A stretch of DNA of 64,000 nucleotides, from the NCBI RefSeq assembly GCF_004341515.1, contig NZ_SLZF01000003.1, positions 248,001-312,000 on the forward strand, in the 5' to 3' direction. Each line of letters opens with the position of its first letter. Position 1 is the stretch's first letter. A program made the translations under genes and the position numbers. The notes under the pieces are model-generated. The model was not told the origin of the DNA and made no database searches. It saw only the letters and a list, made by a program, of their open reading frames with translations. Shown here one piece after another: positions 17,574-25,719 of this stretch. The stretch is from Allobosea sp. BK604. GTDB lineage: Bacteria > Pseudomonadota > Alphaproteobacteria > Rhizobiales > Beijerinckiaceae.

Positions 17574-18098
17574 TCAGCCGTCGCTGCGCTGATCCTCGCC
17601 GCAACGGAAGCCGGCCGCCTTCTCGTCGGCGAGCCGGCGCGCCAGCGCATTGGCCTGGGTGCTGCGCCCGTCGACGCTGCCGATGATGCAGGATGCGCCA
17701 TCCCCAGCGAGCCGGTAGACCACGAGCAGGCTGCCACCGAGCTTGCCGATGCTCTGGCCGGTCGCATAGCGCAGGATCGCGGCCTGCGGCTTGCCGCCTT
17801 TCGGGCCGCGCCATTCGATCGTGTTGCCGGCTTCGAAGAACACCGCCTTGTCGGTCAGCCGCTCATCCAGGGGCTTCTCTCCGAACCCGACCAGCGAGGC
17901 ATCATCCCCCGCCGTCCAGATCACGGCGATGCCTGCCTTGCCGGCGCAGCGATGAATCGAGACCCCTTCATCGTCAGGCTTGGCCTTCCCGCATTTCGCA
18001 TAGTCATGCTTGGTGTAGCTGCTCACCCAATCCTGGGCGAAGGCAGGCAGCGCGATCGCGGCCAGAAAGATGCCCAGCACGAGCTGTCTTGTCGGCAT
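17574..18098 (-). CDS. Secreted protein of unknown function
   Basis: 174 residues with a clear signal peptide (MPTRQLVLGIFLAAIALPAFA-Q). The mature part starts DWVSSYTKHDYAKC and has four or five cysteines (KCGKAKP, HRCAGKAG, SCIIGSV, RCGEDQ), so disulphides in the periplasm are likely. No family recognised. Convergent with the TRAP large permease gene; no operon partner. Confidence 0.7.
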   Translation of the reverse strand: MPTRQLVLGIFLAAIALPAFAQDWVSSYTKHDYAKCGKAKPDDEGVSIHRCAGKAGIAVIWTAGDDASLVGFGEKPLDERLTDKAVFFEAGNTIEWRGPKGGKPQAAILRYATGQSIGKLGGSLLVVYRLAGDGASCIIGSVDGRSTQANALARRLADEKAAGFRCGEDQRSDG

Positions 18099-18251
18099 GG
18101 CATGGACCCCGTTGCGGCACGTCGCGCATCAAACGCCACGGTGAGCCGAAAGCCAATCGCCGCCGGGCAGGCAGCCTCCCACCAGCACCACTTGGCATCC
18201 TGCCCGACGCATGAAGCCCAGTGCGTGGCCGCGCCTTGACCGGTCGCAATT

Positions 18252-18276
18252 CTTGTATGCAACATGCGGCATACAG
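18252..18276. promoter_or_regulatory. Putative GntR operator before the cyclase gene
   Basis: CTTGTATGC and GCATACAG form an inverted repeat with an 8-bp centre, 28 bp before the cyclase ATG. The half-site TTGTATGCA recurs at 22513-22521, 26988-26996 and 27073-27081, around the gntR gene. Confidence 0.65.
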
Positions 18277-18303
18277 CCTGCCGCCTCAGGGATGGAGACA
18301 AGA

Positions 18304-18975
18304 ATGAAAGTCATCGACCTCAGCATGCCGATCACGCCGCATTTCCGCTGGCCGATCGAGCTCGCGATCAAGGGCGATATCGCTGCCGGCGACCAGTTCC
18401 GCGTCAGCAAGCTGACGACGACCTGCCATGGCTTCTCCCATGTCGATGCCGCCGCCCATTTCGTCGCCGGCGCGCCGACCATCGAGACCACCCCGCTCGA
18501 TCGTGTCGTCGGCCCCTGCCGCGTGCTGAACCTGCGCAATTGCCCGGACAACCAGGCTATCACGCCCGAGCAGCTCGAGGCGGCCGATCCCGGCGGCGCC
18601 GAAGGCGAGATCCTGCTGCTCGCCGCCGGCTGGAACGACCGCCGCAACTACCAGGACAAGACCTTCTGGACCGAGGCACCCTGGCTCACGCTGGAATCGG
18701 CCAAATGGCTGCAGGCCCGCAAGCCGACCGCGGTCGCCTTCGACTTCCCGCAGGATTTCCCGATCCGCCTCCTGCTCGAGAACAAGGAAGTGCCGAAGAC
18801 CGAGCATGTCACGCATGACATCCTGCTCAAGAACGGCGTGACGCTGATCGAATACGTCTTCAACACCAGCAAGATCACCCAGCCGCGCGTGCTGTTCAGC
18901 GCCGCCCCGCTGCTGATCCCGAATGCCGACGGCGCGCCAGCGCGCTTCTATGCGATCGAGGGCCTGCCGGTCTGA
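18304..18975 (+). CDS. Metal-dependent cyclase / amide hydrolase (kynurenine formamidase-like)
   Basis: 223 residues of the Cyclase family (PF04199). The metal-binding region reads TTCHGFSHVDAAAHF, matching H-x-G-T-H-x-D-x-P-x-H with Ser/Ala changes but with His, His, Asp and His kept. Members hydrolyse N-formylkynurenine, isatin or other amides and lactones in the cytoplasm. GGAG precedes the ATG. A GntR-type operator just upstream, and convergence with the second TRAP operon, suggest it works on the substrate which that transporter imports. Exact substrate unknown. Confidence 0.82.
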   Translation: MKVIDLSMPITPHFRWPIELAIKGDIAAGDQFRVSKLTTTCHGFSHVDAAAHFVAGAPTIETTPLDRVVGPCRVLNLRNCPDNQAITPEQLEAADPGGAEGEILLLAAGWNDRRNYQDKTFWTEAPWLTLESAKWLQARKPTAVAFDFPQDFPIRLLLENKEVPKTEHVTHDILLKNGVTLIEYVFNTSKITQPRVLFSAAPLLIPNADGAPARFYAIEGLPV

Positions 18976-18999
18976 TGGCTTGCCGGTCTGATGGCTTGC
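18965..18999 (+). repeat. 16-bp tandem duplication across the cyclase stop codon
   Basis: TGCCGGTCTGATGGCT occurs twice in direct succession (18965-18980, 18981-18996) and the first copy contains the TGA stop. The second copy is untranslated. Probably a recent slippage event. Confidence 0.85.
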
Positions 19000-19004
19000 A
19001 CTGA

Positions 19005-19149
19005 CTGACGGTGCTTGAGAATTCGCTGCTGTGAGTCGGCTGGCGTGACTTTTGAGAACCGGAGCGGAGCGGACATCGGTCCGTGAGCACCGGAAGCGTA
19101 GAAAGTCGCGCCAGACGGCTACAGCAGTAGAATTCGCGAGCACTGTCAG
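19005..19149 (-). repeat. 117-bp fold-back element with copy-specific arms, copy 1
   Basis: The core, 19019-19135, is bounded by GAATTC at both ends and pairs along most of its length; the tip is CGGAC-ATCG-GTCCG. Outside the core, CTGACGGTGCTTGA (19005-19018) pairs with GCGAGCACTGTCAG (19136-19149), allowing G-T pairs. The right arm contains the stop codon of the minus-strand dctM gene. Copies 2 and 3 have the same 117-bp core length. Confidence 0.85.
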
Positions 19150-20420
19150 CGCATCATCTTCGGCAGCCAGAGGGTGATCTCCGGAAACAGGATCAGCACG
19201 ATCAGCGTCCCGACCAGCGGGATGTAGAGCGGCAGCATCTCCTTCAGCACGGAGCGGATCGAGACCTTCGCGATATCCGCGATCAGGAAGAGCGCCAGCC
19301 CCATCGGCGGGGTGAACAGGCCCAGCATCAGGTTGAAGATCGCGACGATGCCGAGATGGATCGGATCGACGCCCGCCATGTGCAGCGGCCCGGCGATGAT
19401 CGGGATCACCAGCAGCGTCGCCGTCGTGCTGTCGAGGAACATGCCGACGATCAGAAGCAGCACGTTGACGATCAGCAGCAGGACGAGCGGGTCCTTGCTG
19501 AGCGAAAGCAGCTCCTTGGCCGCCGCCTGCGGAATGCCCTCGACGGCGAGGATCCAGCCGAACAGCGCCGCCGCCGAGACGATGACCAGGATCGCCGCCG
19601 TGCTCTTGATCGTCTCATAGGCCGAGGCGAGCAGATGCTGCCAGGTCAGCGAGCGATAGATGACGACGCTGATGAAGATGACGTAGACGACCGTGATCGA
19701 GGCGGCCTCCGTCGGCGTGAACCAGCCGACCAGCATGCCGCCGACCATCAGGATCGGCGTCAGCAGTGCCGGCAGCGCCGAGAGGAAGGAGCTCGACAAT
19801 TCCTGGCGCGTCGGCCAGCGCTCGGCCCGCGGGAAATCATATTTCCAGGCCAGGATCGCGACCGTGATCATCAGGAAGACGACACAGACCAGCGCCGGCA
19901 CGATGCCTGCGATCAGCAGTTGCACGATCGAGACATTGGTCACAGAGCCATAGATGATCAGAGGGATGCTCGGCGGGAAGATCGGCCCGACGATGGCCGA
20001 GGCGCAGGTCAGCGCGCTGGCGAACTCCTTCTTGAAGCCATGGGCCGTCATCGCCTTGACCTCGATGCGCCCGAGCCCGCCGATATCGGCCAGCGCCGCC
20101 CCGCTCATGCCGGAGAAGACGAGGCTGGCGAAGATGTTCACCTGCGCCAGCCCGCCATGGATGCGCCCGACACAGGCCGAGGAGAAGGTGTAGATGCGCT
20201 CGGTAATGCCCGACTGGTTCATCAGGCTGCCGACGAAGATGAAGATCGGCACCGCCACCAGCGGGAAGGAATCGAGCGCATAGACCATGCGCTGCCCCAC
20301 GAGTTCGAGCGGGAAATCGTTCCACAACACATAGGCGATGGCAGGCAGCATGACGGCGATCACGACCGGCCAGCCGAAGATGAAGAGCAGCGTGAAGGTA
20401 CCCAGCAGCAGTAAGGTCAT
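19146..20420 (-). CDS. TRAP transporter large permease (DctM type), second system
   Basis: 424 residues, about 12 helices. Family blocks: FPLVAVPIFIFVGSLMNQSGIT, SGMSGAALADIGGLG, IVGPIFPPSIPLIIYGS and FTPTEAASITVVYV. It is the main membrane channel of a TRAP transporter for a carboxylate-type solute. Order on the minus strand is dctP, dctQ, dctM. Unlike the first system it is of the common DctM subgroup with a separate 189-residue DctQ. The fold-back element begins inside its last codons. Confidence 0.93.
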   Translation of the reverse strand: MTLLLLGTFTLLFIFGWPVVIAVMLPAIAYVLWNDFPLELVGQRMVYALDSFPLVAVPIFIFVGSLMNQSGITERIYTFSSACVGRIHGGLAQVNIFASLVFSGMSGAALADIGGLGRIEVKAMTAHGFKKEFASALTCASAIVGPIFPPSIPLIIYGSVTNVSIVQLLIAGIVPALVCVVFLMITVAILAWKYDFPRAERWPTRQELSSSFLSALPALLTPILMVGGMLVGWFTPTEAASITVVYVIFISVVIYRSLTWQHLLASAYETIKSTAAILVIVSAAALFGWILAVEGIPQAAAKELLSLSKDPLVLLLIVNVLLLIVGMFLDSTTATLLVIPIIAGPLHMAGVDPIHLGIVAIFNLMLGLFTPPMGLALFLIADIAKVSIRSVLKEMLPLYIPLVGTLIVLILFPEITLWLPKMMR

Positions 20421-20496
20421 CGAAGCTCGCGATCAGGAGATGGCCGGGTATCCAGCGCAGAGGGCGAAGCGCGCCGCGTCGCGCGGCGCAGGCGCG

Positions 20497-21066
20497 TCAG
20501 ACGATGTTCGGTGCGGGCTCGTTCGATTCTTCGTCGGCAAAATGAACATAGGGCGGGTGACCCGCGAGCGCTTTCCAGACCTGGATCAGCGACTCGATCA
20601 TGCCGAAGACGAAGCCGAACAGGGCGGCCGAGAAGAAGATGTAATAGGGAATGCCGAGCGTCGGCGTCGCGTTGTTGAGATTGCGCAGCGTCGCCACCGT
20701 GACGGCGAGCCCGGCGATGGCCAAGCAGATCGCCCCCGTGGCGGGGATGACCACCGCCAGAACCGCCCGTACCCGCTTCGGCAGCGCATGGAGCAATTCC
20801 TCCATCCGGATATTGGCGCCGGTCGCGGTGATATAGGGCAAGGTCACGAAGACGACGCAGATCAGCATGAAGCGCGTCAATTCCTCCGAACCCATGAAGG
20901 GCGCGCGGAAGACCTGGCGCATCAGCACCTGGAAGGCCGGCAGGATCAGCATCAGCGCGATCATCGCCACGCCGATCCAGCGATAGAACTGCCGCACGGG
21001 CTTCATCAGGCGATCGATCGCCAGCATCGGACCGACATCCTCGGGCGCGACGGCTTGTTCTGACAT
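20497..21066 (-). CDS. TRAP transporter small permease (DctQ type), second system
   Basis: 189 residues with four membrane segments; VLMRQVFRAPFMGSEELTRFMLICVVFVTLP is the typical DctQ helix 1-2 block, with the Glu-Glu before helix 2 conserved. It forms the membrane complex with the large permease downstream (76 bp gap). Between it and the binding-protein gene lie a GC hairpin (21089-21108) and copy 2 of the fold-back element, so its expression is probably lower than that of the binding protein. Confidence 0.9.
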   Translation of the reverse strand: MSEQAVAPEDVGPMLAIDRLMKPVRQFYRWIGVAMIALMLILPAFQVLMRQVFRAPFMGSEELTRFMLICVVFVTLPYITATGANIRMEELLHALPKRVRAVLAVVIPATGAICLAIAGLAVTVATLRNLNNATPTLGIPYYIFFSAALFGFVFGMIESLIQVWKALAGHPPYVHFADEESNEPAPNIV

Positions 21067-21088
21067 GCGGAGCGGCTCCGGCGTGGCG

Positions 21089-21108
21089 GGCCGGCCTCAA
21101 GGCCGGCC
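21089..21108. other. GC-rich hairpin upstream of dctQ
   Basis: GGCCGGCC-TCAA-GGCCGGCC, a perfect 8-bp stem, 23 bp before the dctQ start on the minus strand. No T-run follows. Confidence 0.6.
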
Positions 21109-21134
21109 GTGACATGGTGAAGAGTGCGAGGTCA

Positions 21135-21275
21135 GAGACCATCCGGGAATTCGCTGGCGCGAGACGACTGGCGTGGTCGTCGAGAACCGGAGCGGAGCGG
21201 ACTGATGTCCGTGAGCACCGGAAGCGCAGACGGCCGCGTCAGGCGCCCGCGCCAGTAGAATTCACGGGCGGTCTC
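21135..21275 (-). repeat. 117-bp fold-back element with copy-specific arms, copy 2
   Basis: The core is 21147-21263, again 117 bp between GAATTC boxes, with tip GGAC-TGAT-GTCC. The arms GAGACCATCCGG (21135-21146) and ACGGGCGGTCTC (21264-21275) pair with each other and differ from those of the other copies. The right arm overlaps the dctP stop codon. The element therefore forms a very long hairpin at the 3' end of the binding-protein message, inside the TRAP operon. Confidence 0.85.
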
Positions 21276-22278
21276 AGCGGATGGCTGAGATGCGGTCCAT
21301 GTACCCCTTCCAGGTCGGGAAATCCTTGTTGACCTCGGCCACGACCTTCTCGCGGAACTCGGCGACCTTGAGCCCGTCCTTCTCGGTGATGACCTTCATG
21401 CCCTTCTTCTGGAGCTCGCCGATCAGGTCCTGCTCCGCCTTGTTGGCGGCCTGAAGCGTCTCCTGCGCCATCGTCTCGAACTCGGCCAGGATGGCCTTGC
21501 GGTCATCCTCGCTCAGCGAGGCCCAGACCTTCTCGTTGACGAAGACCGGCAGCACGTTCTGCATATGCCCGGTCAGCATCACATGGCTCTGCACCTCGTA
21601 GAGCTTGTTGGCATTGATCATGGTCAGCGGGTTTTCCTGGCCGACGACCATGCCGGTCATCAGCGCCGTCGGCAGCTCGCCAACCTCGACCGGGGTCGGG
21701 ATCGCGCCAAAGCCCTTGATCATCGTCGTCCAGAGCTGCAGCGGCACGCCGCGGAACGGCTTGCCCTGCAGGTCGGCCGGCGACATCACCGCCATCTTGG
21801 CGGTCATCTGGCGCGCGCCGCGGAAGAGCCGGCCGACAATGCGCATGCCACCGCCCTTGACCAGCTTCTCGTTGAACTCGATCAGCACTTCGGATTTCTG
21901 CGGGTCGGTCGCCGCCAGCGCATGCGCGCCGTCGCGATAGACGAAAGGCGCATTGAAGACGGCGATATCCGGCGCCAGCCGCGCCAGCGAGGCGAATTCA
22001 TGGTGACCCATCGAGATCGCGCCCGAGCGCACGCCGTCGATCAGCTCCTGCACGCCGCCGAGCTGCGAATTCGGGAACACCTGGACGGTCACGCGCCCGC
22101 CGGTGACCTTGGGAATGCGCTTGCCGGCCTCGTCGCCGTACCAGTACTGGATATCGCCTTCCGAGCCGACATGCGCATAGCGCACCCGGACGTTCTGCGC
22201 CGAGGCGCTGCCGATGCCGAAGGCGGCGCCGGCCGCGAGCATGGTGCCACCTGCGAGGAACTCGCGACGTCTGATCAT
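21274..22278 (-). CDS. TRAP transporter solute-binding protein (DctP type), second system
   Basis: 334 residues. MIRRREFLAGGTMLAAGAAFG is a twin-arginine signal ending at ASA-Q. The mature protein has the DctP fold: VRYAHVGSEGDIQYWYGDEAGKRI at the start, IRxG-type SIGHH-like GAISMGHHEFASL, and MTAKMAVMSPADLQGKPFRGVPLQLW, where the conserved Arg should bind the substrate carboxylate. GGGAGGAT precedes the ATG at 22278. It is divergent from gntR, with an operator-like site between, so the importer is probably controlled by that repressor. Ligand unknown. Confidence 0.9.
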   Translation of the reverse strand: MIRRREFLAGGTMLAAGAAFGIGSASAQNVRVRYAHVGSEGDIQYWYGDEAGKRIPKVTGGRVTVQVFPNSQLGGVQELIDGVRSGAISMGHHEFASLARLAPDIAVFNAPFVYRDGAHALAATDPQKSEVLIEFNEKLVKGGGMRIVGRLFRGARQMTAKMAVMSPADLQGKPFRGVPLQLWTTMIKGFGAIPTPVEVGELPTALMTGMVVGQENPLTMINANKLYEVQSHVMLTGHMQNVLPVFVNEKVWASLSEDDRKAILAEFETMAQETLQAANKAEQDLIGELQKKGMKVITEKDGLKVAEFREKVVAEVNKDFPTWKGYMDRISAIR

Positions 22279-22504
22279 GTCATCCTCCCGTTTCGACCGG
22301 CGTTTTCGCCGTGTCTTGCTTCCCGCTCTGTCCGGGCGGGCCCGGTTCATCTCCTTTAGTTCTACGCCTTGCGGGAGGATGGCGACGCGCATGAGCGGCT
22401 CCGCCGGCCCCGCTCTGGACCCGCCGTGGCTTTCATGCTTCGACCGGGAACGCCTTGGCGCGTTCCTCCCGAACGACCGCTTTGGCGCGGCTCTGTTCTG
22501 AATG

Positions 22505-22522
22505 CTGTATTTTGCATACAAG
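22505..22522. promoter_or_regulatory. Putative GntR operator in the gntR/dctP divergent region
   Basis: CTGTATTTTGCATACAAG contains TGCATACAA, the complement of TTGTATGCA, with a partial second half-site TGTAT. It lies 35 bp before gntR, fitting autoregulation and control of the divergent TRAP operon. Confidence 0.65.
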
Positions 22523-22556
22523 TTTGAAAAGCCGTCAAGCGGCAAAGGGAGGCTTC

Positions 22557-23279
22557 ATGAGCGCCAGGCCCGCGGAGACGGACCAGCCTGCCAAGGAACC
22601 GCGCCGCAAGGGACGGCTGCACACCAGCACGGTCGACGCCCTGCACCGGATGATCGTCACCGGCGACCTGGAACCGGGGCAGAAACTGCGCGAGCAGGAG
22701 CTCTGCGAGCGACTTGGCGTGTCCCGCACGCCGCTGCGCGAGGCACTGCGGACATTGGCCGCTCAAGGGCTGGTTCAGCTCACGCAGAACCGCGGCGCCG
22801 AGGTCGCGCCGCTGACGCTCGCCGACATCACCGCGCTGTTCGACGTCGTCGGCTCGCTTGAAGCATTGGCCGCCCGGCTTGCATGCAAGGCTATGACCGA
22901 CGAGGCCATCGCCGAGATCGGCGTGCTGCATTACCGGATGATGCTGCATCATGTTCGCGACGAGCTGCCGGATTACTTCGCGCTCAACCAGCAGATCCAC
23001 CGCGCCATCATCGAGGGAGCGCAGAACCCTGTGCTGCTCGGCGTCTGGGAGGCGCTCGCGGCCCGCGTCGAGCGGGCGAAATACCTGCCCAACCTTCAGC
23101 CCAATCGCTGGAAGGCCGCGATGCACGAGCATGACGCGATGCTCGCCGCACTCGTCGCGCGCGACGGCAACGAACTCGGCCGGTTGATGGAAGCGCATTT
23201 CCACAACGGGCTGGCAGCGATCCTCGCCGCCAACGGTGCCGAAGCGCCGCCGGAGACTGCGGTGGATGGGAGCGCATGA
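22557..23279 (+). CDS. GntR-family transcriptional regulator (FadR/FCD type)
   Basis: 240 residues. The winged HTH spans about 20-85 (LHRMIVTGDLEPGQKLREQELCERLGVSRTPLREAL), the standard GntR motif. The C-terminal FCD domain (about 95-225) keeps the metal-binding residues of the family, such as FALNQQIHRAI and AMHEHDAMLAAL with late EAHFHNG. Such proteins usually repress until an organic-acid ligand binds. AAAGGGAGG precedes the ATG. Four TTGTATGCA sites around it define a plausible regulon: cyclase, TRAP transporter, itself and the CoA-transferase operon. Confidence 0.9.
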   Translation: MSARPAETDQPAKEPRRKGRLHTSTVDALHRMIVTGDLEPGQKLREQELCERLGVSRTPLREALRTLAAQGLVQLTQNRGAEVAPLTLADITALFDVVGSLEALAARLACKAMTDEAIAEIGVLHYRMMLHHVRDELPDYFALNQQIHRAIIEGAQNPVLLGVWEALAARVERAKYLPNLQPNRWKAAMHEHDAMLAALVARDGNELGRLMEAHFHNGLAAILAANGAEAPPETAVDGSA

Positions 23280-23307
23280 ACAAAGCTCCCCGCCGGCCGA
23301 AACGCGC

Positions 23308-23922
23308 TCAGGAACCGGTGATGATCAGCCTCAGCGCCTTGACGATGCCATCGACGGCGACGCTGGCGAGGATCAGCCCCATCACGCGGCTGATCACGCT
23401 GGCGCCAGCGTTGCCGATGACCGCGATGATGCGCGAGGCTGCGAAGAGCAGCAGCAGCAGGATTCCCAGGATGACAACGATCTCGAAAACCGTCTCAGCC
23501 TGCTCGGCGATGCTGACGCGGGAATTGTCGGTCAGCGTCATCACCGTCAGCATCGCGCCTGGGCTGGCGATGGAGGGAATGGCGAGCGGATAGACCGCGC
23601 GCTCGATATCGGCACGCCGGATCAGCTTCTCCTCCCCTTCGAGCTTCGACTCGCCGAAGATCATCGACAGCGCGAACAGGAACAGGACGATATTGCCGGC
23701 GACCTGGAACGAGCTCAGCTCGATATCCATCGCGCTGAGCAGGATCTGGCCGGCGACGACGAAGAAGCACAGGACGAGGAAGGCGACCAGCGTGCCCTGG
23801 ATCGCCACACGCCGCGCCGCCGACGGGCTCATGCCCGCCGTCACGGCGAGGAAGATCGGCAAGGTGCCGATCGGATCGATCACCACCCAGAGCTTGACGA
23901 ATTCGGTGATGAGACGATCCAT
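23308..23922 (-). CDS. MarC-family integral membrane protein
   Basis: 204 residues, six hydrophobic segments, standard MarC/UPF0056 length. The opening LITEFVKLWVVIDPIGTLPIFLAVTAG and the repeat-like VYPLAIPSIASPGAMLTVMTLT are family hallmarks (two inverted halves, each with a P-x-G/P-x-A motif). MarC proteins are inner-membrane proteins of unsettled function. It sits between gntR (convergent) and the catabolic genes; whether it belongs to that regulon is unclear. Confidence 0.88.
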   Translation of the reverse strand: MDRLITEFVKLWVVIDPIGTLPIFLAVTAGMSPSAARRVAIQGTLVAFLVLCFFVVAGQILLSAMDIELSSFQVAGNIVLFLFALSMIFGESKLEGEEKLIRRADIERAVYPLAIPSIASPGAMLTVMTLTDNSRVSIAEQAETVFEIVVILGILLLLLFAASRIIAVIGNAGASVISRVMGLILASVAVDGIVKALRLIITGS

Positions 23923-24021
23923 GGCCGGGTCCGTTGAGATGCAGCGCGGCGGGCTCGCCGAAAGCTCCGGCGCGCCGCCCTGTCTACCGGGCTATCGCGG
24001 CTGCGTCATGGCCGTTCGGCC

Positions 24022-24906
24022 TCAATGGGCGGCGTGCTCGACCTCGGGAATGACCTTCAGCACGGCGGCCGCGTCGAGCTCGCTATGTCCCTGCGCGACC
24101 AGCATGCGGTAGAGCATCGTCGCCTGCGCCACCATCGGCATGGCCAGATGATGCTCGCGACCGGCCTCCATCAGCAGTTCTAGATCCTTCAGCACCTGCC
24201 TGGCATAGCCACGCGGCGCGAAATCCTCGGCGATCATGCGCGGCATCATCGCCTGCAGCACGGCGGAATTGCCGAGCCCCGGCGCCAGCGCCGCCGGGAT
24301 CTTGCTGGCATCGACGCCATAGGCCTCGGCGAGGCGCAGCCCCTCGGCCACGATGCAGTAATTGGTCAGGCAGAGCGCCTGGTTGACCAGCTTGGTCGCC
24401 TGCCCCGCACCGATCTCGCCCATATGGGTGAAGAGCCCGAAACTCTCGATCAGCGGCCTGACCGCCTCGACCGCCTGCACCGTGCCGCCCGCCATGATCG
24501 CCAGCGTGCCGGCCTCGGCCGCGCCGGGGCCGCCCGAGACAGGCGCATCGATGAAGGCGATGCCTTTCTCCGCAAGAGCCTCGCCGAGCTTGCGCGTGAC
24601 GGAGATCTCGGTGGTCGAGAAATCGACGACGATCCCGTCCGCGATCGGCGCTGCCGAGAGGATGCCGTCCGGCCCGATCACGACATCCGAGACCGCCTTG
24701 GTCGTGGTGACGGTGACGAGGATGCGGCTGCTGCGCCGTGCGACCTCGGCCGGCGACGCGGCGATCTCGACACCGAGCGCGGCGGCTTCGCCGCGGCGTG
24801 CCGCGTCGAGATCGTAGCCCACAACCTTGCGGCCCGTCGCCAGCAGGCGCTTGGCGAAGCCTGCGCCCATCAGGCCGAGCCCGATCAGTCCGACCGTTTC
24901 CCCCAT
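24022..24906 (-). CDS. NAD(P)-dependent beta-hydroxyacid dehydrogenase (HIBADH/GarR-like)
   Basis: 294 residues. Rossmann start VGLIGLGLMGAGFAKRL, substrate-binding FIDAPVSGGPGAAEAGTLAIMAGG, and the catalytic lysine in IGAGQATKLVNQALC are all present, with Asn four residues later as in the family. It oxidises a 3-hydroxy acid to its semialdehyde, or runs the reverse, in the cytoplasm. It is separated by only nine bases from the enoyl-CoA hydratase gene, so it should share the CoA-linked catabolic operon. The actual substrate could be a 3-hydroxyisobutyrate or tartronate-type acid. Confidence 0.88.
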   Translation of the reverse strand: MGETVGLIGLGLMGAGFAKRLLATGRKVVGYDLDAARRGEAAALGVEIAASPAEVARRSSRILVTVTTTKAVSDVVIGPDGILSAAPIADGIVVDFSTTEISVTRKLGEALAEKGIAFIDAPVSGGPGAAEAGTLAIMAGGTVQAVEAVRPLIESFGLFTHMGEIGAGQATKLVNQALCLTNYCIVAEGLRLAEAYGVDASKIPAALAPGLGNSAVLQAMMPRMIAEDFAPRGYARQVLKDLELLMEAGREHHLAMPMVAQATMLYRMLVAQGHSELDAAAVLKVIPEVEHAAH

Positions 24907-24915
24907 TGTGATTGT

Positions 24916-25692
24916 TTACCTCCCCTGCCAATTCGGCGCGCGTTTGGCCAGGAAGGCTTCCATGCCCTCACGGAAATCGGCGCTCATGTAGCACATCACG
25001 ACGAGGTCGCTGTCGGCGGTATGGTTCACCACGGACAGGCGGCGCATCGCTTCCTTCGTCGCGCGCAAGGTCAGCGGAGCATGACCGGCAATCGTCGTCG
25101 CCAGCTCCTTTGCGCGCGCCATCAGCGCGGCATGGTCGGCAACCAGCTCGTTGAACAGGCCGACATGCTTGCCTTCTTCGGCGCCCATCAGCCGGGCGGT
25201 GAAGACGATATCCTTGACCCGGTGCGGCCCGAGCAAGGTGCCGAGCCTGGCATAGTTGTTCATCGACAGGCAGTTGCCGAGCGTGCGCGCCACGGGAAAG
25301 CCGAAGCGGGCATCCTGCGTCGCGATCCGCATATCGCAGGCGCAGGCGATGCTGGCGCCACCGCCGGTGACCGCGCCGGAGATCGCCGCGATGGTCGGGA
25401 TGGGGCAGGCCTCGATCTTGCGCAGCACCTCGTCGATGCGCGCCTCATAGGCCAGCGCATCCTCGGGCTTGTTGAAGGCGCGGAACTGCGAGATGTCGGT
25501 GCCGGCCGCGAAAGCCTTCTCGCCGGCGCCGGTCAGCACCAGCACCTTGGGCGAGCCATGGCCCTCGATATCGGCGCAGATCTCGGCGATCCGGTCATAC
25601 ATCGCGAAGGTCAGCGCGTTGCGCGCCTGCGGCCGGTTGAGCGTGATCCAGCCGATCTCGCCGCTGACCTCGTAGAGGATCTCGTCATTCAT
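24916..25692 (-). CDS. Enoyl-CoA hydratase/isomerase family protein
   Basis: 258 residues of the crotonase fold. The CoA/oxyanion regions are present: GEKAFAAGTDISQF and AAISGAVTGGGASIACACDMRIA. The two glutamates of classical hydratases are not obvious: the P-E position reads FGFPVAR and the second region reads GPHRVKDIVF with Asp. That pattern suggests a hydratase subclass, decarboxylase or hydrolase rather than a standard beta-oxidation enzyme. It lies between the CoA-transferase (27 bp upstream) and the dehydrogenase. Confidence 0.85.
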   Translation of the reverse strand: MNDEILYEVSGEIGWITLNRPQARNALTFAMYDRIAEICADIEGHGSPKVLVLTGAGEKAFAAGTDISQFRAFNKPEDALAYEARIDEVLRKIEACPIPTIAAISGAVTGGGASIACACDMRIATQDARFGFPVARTLGNCLSMNNYARLGTLLGPHRVKDIVFTARLMGAEEGKHVGLFNELVADHAALMARAKELATTIAGHAPLTLRATKEAMRRLSVVNHTADSDLVVMCYMSADFREGMEAFLAKRAPNWQGR

Positions 25693-25719
25693 CGGCTTGG
25701 TCTCCTTGAGGCGCAGGCT

